Of a stretch of DNA of 64,000 nucleotides, positions 59,421-64,000 are shown in pieces. The DNA lies in contig NC_092800.1 in NCBI RefSeq assembly GCF_918797505.1, forward strand, positions 6,200,001 through 6,264,000. Reading direction: 5' to 3'. The notes under the pieces were generated by a model. The model ran no database searches. It was given only the letters and a program-made list of their open reading frames with translations, and was not told the origin of the DNA. Position 1 is the first letter of the stretch; the number at the start of each line of letters is the position of its first letter. Source of the DNA: Bemisia tabaci (Eukaryota > Arthropoda > Insecta > Hemiptera > Aleyrodidae). The position numbers and the translations under genes were made by a program.

Positions 59421-59719
59421 ATAGTGATAACTTTGGTCATGGTTTTTGATAATTGAAAATTGTGTGCTTTCACCTTGAGCCCCATTTTCCTTGATTGTTA
59501 CTTATACATCACATTTCTATCTACATTCCCATCACGAAACATGTTGGCATGCTAGAATCCAAGCATGAGTATTTCAGTAGCTACTTTTAAAATCAGCAGT
59601 GGATTCTGCAATTTTTGTAACCCATCACTTTCTCAAGTCGACCAAGTGATAAGTAAGTAACATCTGCTTGAAAGCATTGGCAGGAGCGGGTACTACCTAC
59701 TTAGATTACAGTGATTAAA

Positions 59720-59842
59720 ATGGAAGACCAACAAAACTTTGGCAACCCGCAAGACCAACAAAACTATGGCAACCTGCAAGACCAACAAAATTTTGGCAAC
59801 CCGCTAGACCAACAAAACTATGGCAACCCGCGGCAAGAATGA
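59720..59842 (+). CDS. Q/N-rich 9-residue repeat ORF (minisatellite)
   Basis: Four in-frame 27-bp repeats encode D-Q-Q-N-(Y/F)-G-N-(P/L)-(Q/L/R), giving a 40-residue peptide from ATG (59,720) to TGA (59,840-59,842). All substitutions between units are conservative or alternate Y/F, and no unit breaks the frame. This may be a real coding exon of a Q/N-rich protein, a transposon linker, or an expanding minisatellite whose frame is open by chance. It ends 10 bp before the reverse-transcriptase relic but in another frame. Confidence 0.3.
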   Translation: MEDQQNFGNPQDQQNYGNLQDQQNFGNPLDQQNYGNPRQE

Positions 59843-59852
59843 AAAATTCTAG

Positions 59853-60142
59853 TTTAAGAAGGAAATAATAGAAGTTGTGCAAACTTATAAGTATCTAGGG
59901 GTGATTCTAACTGCAAATCTTAGCCTAAGTGAGCACTTCAAAAAGAAAGTGGCAGAGGCGAACATTACTATTCAGTCTTTCAATAAATTTTATGCGATGA
60001 CAATGTTCCACTACTCTCTAAGTTTTATTTGTTTAATACGGTCGCCAGGACCTCACTTTGTTATGGGGCGCAGGTTTGGGGTGCGAATGTATACAGTTCG
60101 CTGGAGCTCCTACAGAGGGCTAAAACTGAGACACAAAAATAA
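59853..60142 (+). pseudogene. Non-LTR retrotransposon reverse-transcriptase C-terminal relic
   Basis: The first frame (59,853-about 60,020) reads TYKYLGVILTANLSLSEHFK then KKVAEANITIQSFNKFY. This is the Y-L-G-V-x-L-x-x-x-L-S-x-x-x-H block just after the RT palm in Jockey/R1/I-type elements. After a frameshift the second frame (60,026-60,142) reads FNTVARTSLCYGAQVWGANV then LELLQRAKT and a stop, equivalent to the ..LLYGxExWG.. motif downstream. The RT catalytic FxDD motif is absent, and no endonuclease or poly-A tail is recognisable. It is a dead 5'-truncated fragment. The clade is not decided. Confidence 0.75.
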
Positions 60143-61024
60143 ACAGATATAAAACTGGATACCAAAGTGAAGTCACGCTTCTGTTCCCGGAACAAATTGG
60201 CGGAAAGGTAGTATCACGATAAACTTTCGTCAAAAATTTACCGTCAGATATTCATTCGCTGGTAAAATCAAATTTTTACACCGGTTTCCGCAACGACAGA
60301 GAGACCGAAAGATAGTTGCGATTGATTTATTACATGTTTTTGCACTTCGAATCGATCATACATTTTGTGCGATACAGCTTTTATATATATTTTTCTTTTA
60401 AACCATAGAAGTTTTTCTCTCATGAGGTGCATTTAAACAAATTGCGTTCCCATGTTATCCCTGAATCTAAAATTATTTTGCACTCTCAAGATACCGGTTC
60501 ACTTCCGACTCGAAGCTGAACGTTTTCCATAAGATGGCTCACGTGGCGTTCACTGCGACTGATGTTGCCACACTGCAATAAAATTCTACAGTTTTCGGGG
60601 GGACTTTTCGACATATTTGAATTTTCCGCGGTTTGACAGCGACGGAGGCCGCGAGAACCAGTGGAACCAGTTTGGCCCTAATCGGGAGGAAGATGTAATC
60701 CAGCATTTTTCAACTTTCCAGCCTCTCATAGCGCATTATGAATGACGACGATAACAGGTGGTGCTCATCGCGCGCTGGAATAAAAATAAAATAAATAAAG
60801 GTGTTCCCTCCGAGATTTTCTCTTTTTCCTTCTTCTTCCCTCGTGTCGGGCCGTGGCGTCCATTAGAGGTTTTCGCTGGCCGTTGACACCGATCACCTAC
60901 AGCCTCGCCTTCGGTTCCATCTTGGATTTCATGTTGCCCAACTCACCAATACAGCGAGAAAGTAAATTATCGAAAATATAATAGGGCTGACGATGGTAAA
61001 ATTGGTGAGTTATGAGTATGGTAT
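60143..61024. other. Unassigned sequence with a GC-raised patch
   Basis: 60,490-60,760 is GC-elevated and holds AAGATGGC (60,531) and CACGTG (60,541), motifs common near insect promoters. No gene is recognised. Confidence 0.3.
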
Positions 61025-61236
61025 CACTAGAAAAAAAGAATCTTAAATTTGCCGCCAAGAAGTATTTCTTCTTAAATCGAGAATTTTGATGGTTAATATA
61101 AGCTACTTTTTTGCTTAACCCAAGCATTATTTTTCTTGAATCAAGAAAAAGTCAGCTTAAAGCAAGATAAAGAAAATTCTTGGCGGCAAATTCAAGAATT
61201 ATCATGCTTGATCCAAGCTATTTTTTTTTTTCAGTG
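61025..61236. mobile_element. CACTAG-terminated palindromic MITE
   Basis: A 212-bp element from CACTAGAAAAAAAGAATC to TTTTTTTCAGTG. The inner arms AATTTGCCGCCAAGAA / TTCTTGGCGGCAAATT mirror perfectly, followed by mirrored CTTAAAT / AGCTTA motifs. The termini and layout relate it to families A and B, with different interior sequence. Confidence 0.85.
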
Positions 61237-61440
61237 TAGAGTTAAATTCTTCCTCCCAACGCAAGGACTCCATTCTCTAAAATGTTTCAATACCTTTCTA
61301 ACAATACATTTCATTTCAAAAACAAAACGACAACGAATCGTGTGCATTCTTGATATTTTCTTCAAAATTGTGGCATATTAATGAAAATCGACAAAAATAC
61401 AGTATGGGCCTAAACTTAATGACACGTAGGAAACTTAAAT

Positions 61441-61860
61441 GGACGTATTTCTTTTAAAAGGATCTAAGTGCCAAATTGAGTTCCTTTTCAGGATTTTAGA
61501 ATCCCGGATAGCGCGTTTTGTCAAACGGAACTAAGCGCCATGGAAAAGCACACTGGAAAAAAACACAATGGATCTTGAGTCCAGACTCTTGAAAACATTA
61601 ACAAGAAAAAGGACTCTTGATTCAATCAGATTTAAGCTTAAATCAAAAGGAAATCCGCTCAAATTAAGAGGTTTGGTTCTTGATTTAAGCTTAAATCTGA
61701 TTGAATCAAGAGTATTTTTTATCGTCGATGTTTTAAAGAGTCCGGACTCTACATCAAATGTGTGTTTTTTTTCTTTTTTTTTTCTTTCATGTGCATTGTG
61801 AGTATAGGACGAAACGAGCATCGCGTTCCGCAACACCCGCCAATCCAAGCCCCCTGTTGC
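61441..61860. mobile_element. MITE family F, copy 2, interrupted and 3'-truncated
   Basis: Starts GGACGTATTTCTTTTAAAAG after AAAT and continues through TCAAACGGAACTAAGCGCCA. It is interrupted by a family-A MITE (61,551-61,793), then resumes GTGAGTATAGGACGAAACGA and ends near 61,860 without a right terminus. The intact copy at 50.3 kb supplies the empty site. Confidence 0.82.
61551..61793. mobile_element. Family-A MITE, copy 11, nested in family F
   Basis: A 243-bp palindrome flanked by CA/CA (61,549-61,550 and 61,794-61,795). The uninterrupted family-F sequence AAAAGCGTTGCGAG at 50.45 kb shows that only the 2-bp target was duplicated. The right end is decayed (TTTCATGTG). Confidence 0.92.
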
Positions 61861-62359
61861 GTCACCGGTGCCATAGAAATGCAGTTTTTGACCATCTTTC
61901 AGTATGTATCAGAGTGGTGGCTTCTGGAATTCCACGATTGCATGGGTAATACCTTCTTGAATAAAAAAAAAAAAAGTGCATCAATGTTCGATGCCTGAGG
62001 ATGAAAGTGAGTGGTTGACAAGGTTGTCTCCCATGACATCATAAAGGATCGGATTCTTTGAATCCGTGAGTTTACATTAGCACAATAAATGGAAATATGA
62101 ATGACATTTTGATTTATTTCAGTTTGATATCGATGATTTACTTTAAAGAAAAATGGACGTCGATTCAAATTTGAAGCTGCAGCGTTAAAGGCGCATGTTT
62201 GTCACTGCAAGATCAACTAGATGGTTTTATTGAATTAATCCAGCCTGAATATCTAAATCTAATTCCTGCAGGATTCAAAGGGGGCAGCATGTTGCGTCAC
62301 CGTTACCATAAAAATGCAGTTTTTGACCATATTTTCAGTATGTATCAGAGCGGTGGCTT
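61855..62359. repeat. Direct repeat pair of about 68 bp
   Basis: TGTTGCGTCACCG...CCATA.AAATGCAGTTTTTGACCAT...CAGTATGTATCAGAG.GGTGGCTT occurs at 61,855-61,922 and 62,290-62,359. Between them is unassigned sequence. A 72-codon plus frame at 62,199-62,417 includes the second copy but the first copy is not open in the same frame. Confidence 0.75.
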
Positions 62360-62675
62360 AGATGGTTTGTTGGATTGTCCTTGTTTCGTACATTATCTAC
62401 TTTATCATCCCTTTTGAGTCAAGATATCTACAGTCTGTTATGTTTGGTATTTGTCATTTCAGTTTCTGTTATTAAACTACGTGTGTTCTGTAAGTGTATT
62501 GCATTATTTCTAATGGTATTATTGCATTAAAGCTCATGTTCTTAGTATGAGATTGGAATTTGAGATAATCTCATCTTTTTGGAATAAAAAGTGGAGAAAC
62601 ATTTTGATCTAACCCACGCAATCAAAGCAAATGTTTGATTGTGCAAATTTTGTTCTGCCATTTTTTTATTTCTAG

Positions 62676-63768
62676 ACCAGATGGATAGAGAGGACAAAAT
62701 CATAATTGTAATCTTCCTAGGTTTCATTGTATACCTCCTATACAAAGCCTACCAGTGGGCGCACTGGTAAAAAAAACCTCTTGGACCAATGCCGCATTGC
62801 ATTGACTTAAGAGTGAAGTTTCTTGTCGCCGGTTTTAAGAGTCTTGAACTCTTGTTTTAAGCGGATTTTGCATTGATTCAAGCGGATTTTGCATTGAAAC
62901 AAGAGTCCAGACTCTTTAATCCGGCGACGAGAAACTGCACTCATGAACCAAGAGGTTTTTTTACCAGTACGGGTAACTTCGAAGAGCGCGTCCTCGTCCT
63001 CGTAGTGGTTGAGGGAAGTATGTGCATGCAAGACGATTCTGAGTCCGAGCACGCTGCAATAGATTACAATCTGATGGGAGGAAAATCATGTTGCATGTTC
63101 CATTCTCGTGTTCAAATATGTTACATAAAGAAATTTAATGTTACCATAACTTATGTTCTCTTGAATAACTTTCATTTTCATGGCATTCTGAATGATTCCA
63201 CTCAAGTTTTCCGTGTTTTCCCTATATGTATAAATATTGTTCTCATGCTGGTATGTAGTGAGCCAATGCAATTAGGGACCCTTCAAAGGTTCCACTTTTC
63301 ATGGTAAGACCGAGTGAGATGGAAATTCCGAAACCTTATAAGCGCCATCCGGTGTCATTAATATTGTGTACTATATTTCTAGTTGTAATAAAATCATAAC
63401 GTCTTGCCCCTGTAGACTTCCTACTGGAAAATTTTCATTAGATTTTAGCCTTATTTTCAACACGAAAATTAAGCTTCTTAGTCCGCTGCATTTCCATTAA
63501 ATGAGAAAAATTCAGTGGTACAAAAATAGGGCCCGTAATGCGAGAGGGCTCACGGCTTTATAGGGCCCATATTTTCTTCGGTTAGCAAGGTAACATCAGA
63601 GTTTTATTTAAGGCGTCCCATTTGGAAAATCACGAGGAGGAAAAGATTGATCCCCGACCCGAAAGAATCATACACCATGAACCTCCGAAAAAAGCGAAAT
63701 TCGTTGACCCTCACAACCTGATTATTCTGGCCCACAAGGCCACGTGGGGCCGGAACACCGCCGAATGA
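62676..63768 (+). CDS. Candidate two-exon small membrane protein, exon 1 interrupted by a MITE
   Basis: No family is recognised. Exon 1 follows a T-rich acceptor (TTTTTTTATTTCTAG, to 62,675). ATG at 62,681 opens MDREDKIIIVIFLGFIVYL.., a charged N-terminus and one likely transmembrane helix (residues about 7-24), with codons ending mostly in C or T. After codon 27 (GCG, 62,759-62,761) the family-B MITE intervenes. The same frame resumes at 62,972 as GNFEERVLVLVVVEG and ends at a GTATGT donor (63,018). A second exon from the acceptor GCAAG (63,589) reads S/NIRVLFKASHLENHEEEKI.., then a basic/proline-rich part, and stops at 63,766-63,768. AATAAA follows at 63,823. If both introns are spliced the product is about 104 residues. 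Upstream exons are possible. If the MITE is not spliced, translation stops three codons into it (TAA, 62,768-62,770). Exon 2 looks strongly coding; the joining is inferred. Confidence 0.42.
62762..62969. mobile_element. Family-B MITE, copy 2, positioned as an intron
   Basis: A 208-bp palindrome, CACTGGTAAAA ... TTTTTACCAGTA, flanked by CG/CG (62,760-62,761 and 62,970-62,971). GT at 62,767-62,768 and AG at 62,966-62,967 are in canonical donor (CTG|GTAAAA) and acceptor (T-run, ACCAG|T) contexts. The palindromic arms match the copy at 44.04 kb. Just upstream, TACCAGTG (62,750-62,757) is an 8-base mirror of the element's own CACTGGTA end. Confidence 0.9.
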
Positions 63769-63822
63769 CGCAAATATTGCCACATTTCTCTCGAAGAAAT
63801 AAGTATGTATCTTTCTTCACAA

Positions 63823-63828
63823 AATAAA
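63823..63828 (+). terminator. Polyadenylation signal AATAAA
   Basis: A canonical hexamer 55 bp after the TGA of the candidate gene. It supports a plus-strand 3' end here, although AATAAA is frequent by chance in AT-rich DNA. Confidence 0.4.
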
Positions 63829-63866
63829 AAGCAAACAAATTCTCGACATTTTACACTCATTTAAAT

Positions 63867-63881
63867 GGGGGGGGGGGGGGG
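63867..63881. repeat. 15-G homopolymer
   Basis: Uninterrupted G-run. The remaining sequence to the window end has no recognised feature. Confidence 0.9.
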
Positions 63882-64000
63882 TTTCTATTAGAAATCATTG
63901 GCGAAAACATTAATGGTATACCTAAAAAATTCTTAATTTTTCCCCCAAAAATGTTCAACCGATATAAGTCGTTTCCCATTCTTTAAATTCCGAATTTTGC

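Noticed and set aside
1..64000. CRISPR arrays, bacterial operons or symbiont DNA
   Set aside because: No regularly spaced identical repeats with unique spacers, no ribosome-binding-site spaced gene strings and no dense coding; the tandem repeats found are contiguous duplications.

Overview
The window reads as a transposon-rich, AT-rich intergenic or intronic stretch of an insect nuclear genome. Nothing bacterial is present. The support is dense short palindromic DNA-transposon remnants with recognisable target-site duplications, a non-LTR reverse-transcriptase fragment, a KRBA2-like integrase fragment, intron-style splice sites, and a nuclear copy of mitochondrial ND2 that reads open only with the invertebrate mitochondrial code (AGR=Ser, ATA=Met, TGA=Trp). 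Several repeat families look to me like ones common in whitefly (Bemisia) DNA. That is memory-based and unverified, so the species call is tentative.

Layout. 0-9 kb: a 225-bp tandem duplication, a 378-bp MITE with 4-bp target duplications, a GC-rich island, hAT-type MITEs, a broken palindromic element, and a tandem array into which two hAT MITEs jumped. 9-14 kb: GC-rich islands and four copies of a 230-bp palindromic 'CACTGG' MITE (family A), one of them split by mitochondrial DNA. 14-24 kb: few recognisable genes, but a hAT transposase C-terminal relic followed by a cluster of four perfect GC-rich hairpins, a possible terminal exon at 19.83 kb, and a 266-bp tandem duplication. 24-34 kb: almost featureless, apart from a hammerhead-ribozyme-like motif at 32.4 kb. 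34-49 kb: many palindromic repeats (families A-E), GC islands and a 513-bp near-perfect palindrome. 50-52 kb: a MITE inserted beside an integrase pseudogene. 55-60 kb: an intact-looking hAT MITE with a perfect 8-bp duplication, a tandem array, a Q/N-rich minisatellite ORF and a reverse-transcriptase relic. 61-64 kb: nested MITEs and the best candidate host gene, a two-exon small membrane protein at about 62.68-63.77 kb.

The most interesting signal is that gene. Its first coding exon is interrupted by a family-B MITE whose ends read CACTG|GTAAAA ... TTTACCAG|TA, so the element itself supplies an intron donor and acceptor. Removing the 201-bp GT...AG interval leaves 9 extra bases (5 + 2 from the ends, 2 from the target duplication), so the reading frame survives. 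The related family A has 2-bp, sequence-variable target duplications at nine of eleven copies with readable ends. The family may therefore be an introner-like, splice-competent DNA transposon. Transcript data would decide this.

No rRNA, tRNA, CRISPR array or complete, recognisable conserved gene was found. Most open frames are chance frames in GC-rich islands or frames forced open by palindromic MITEs.
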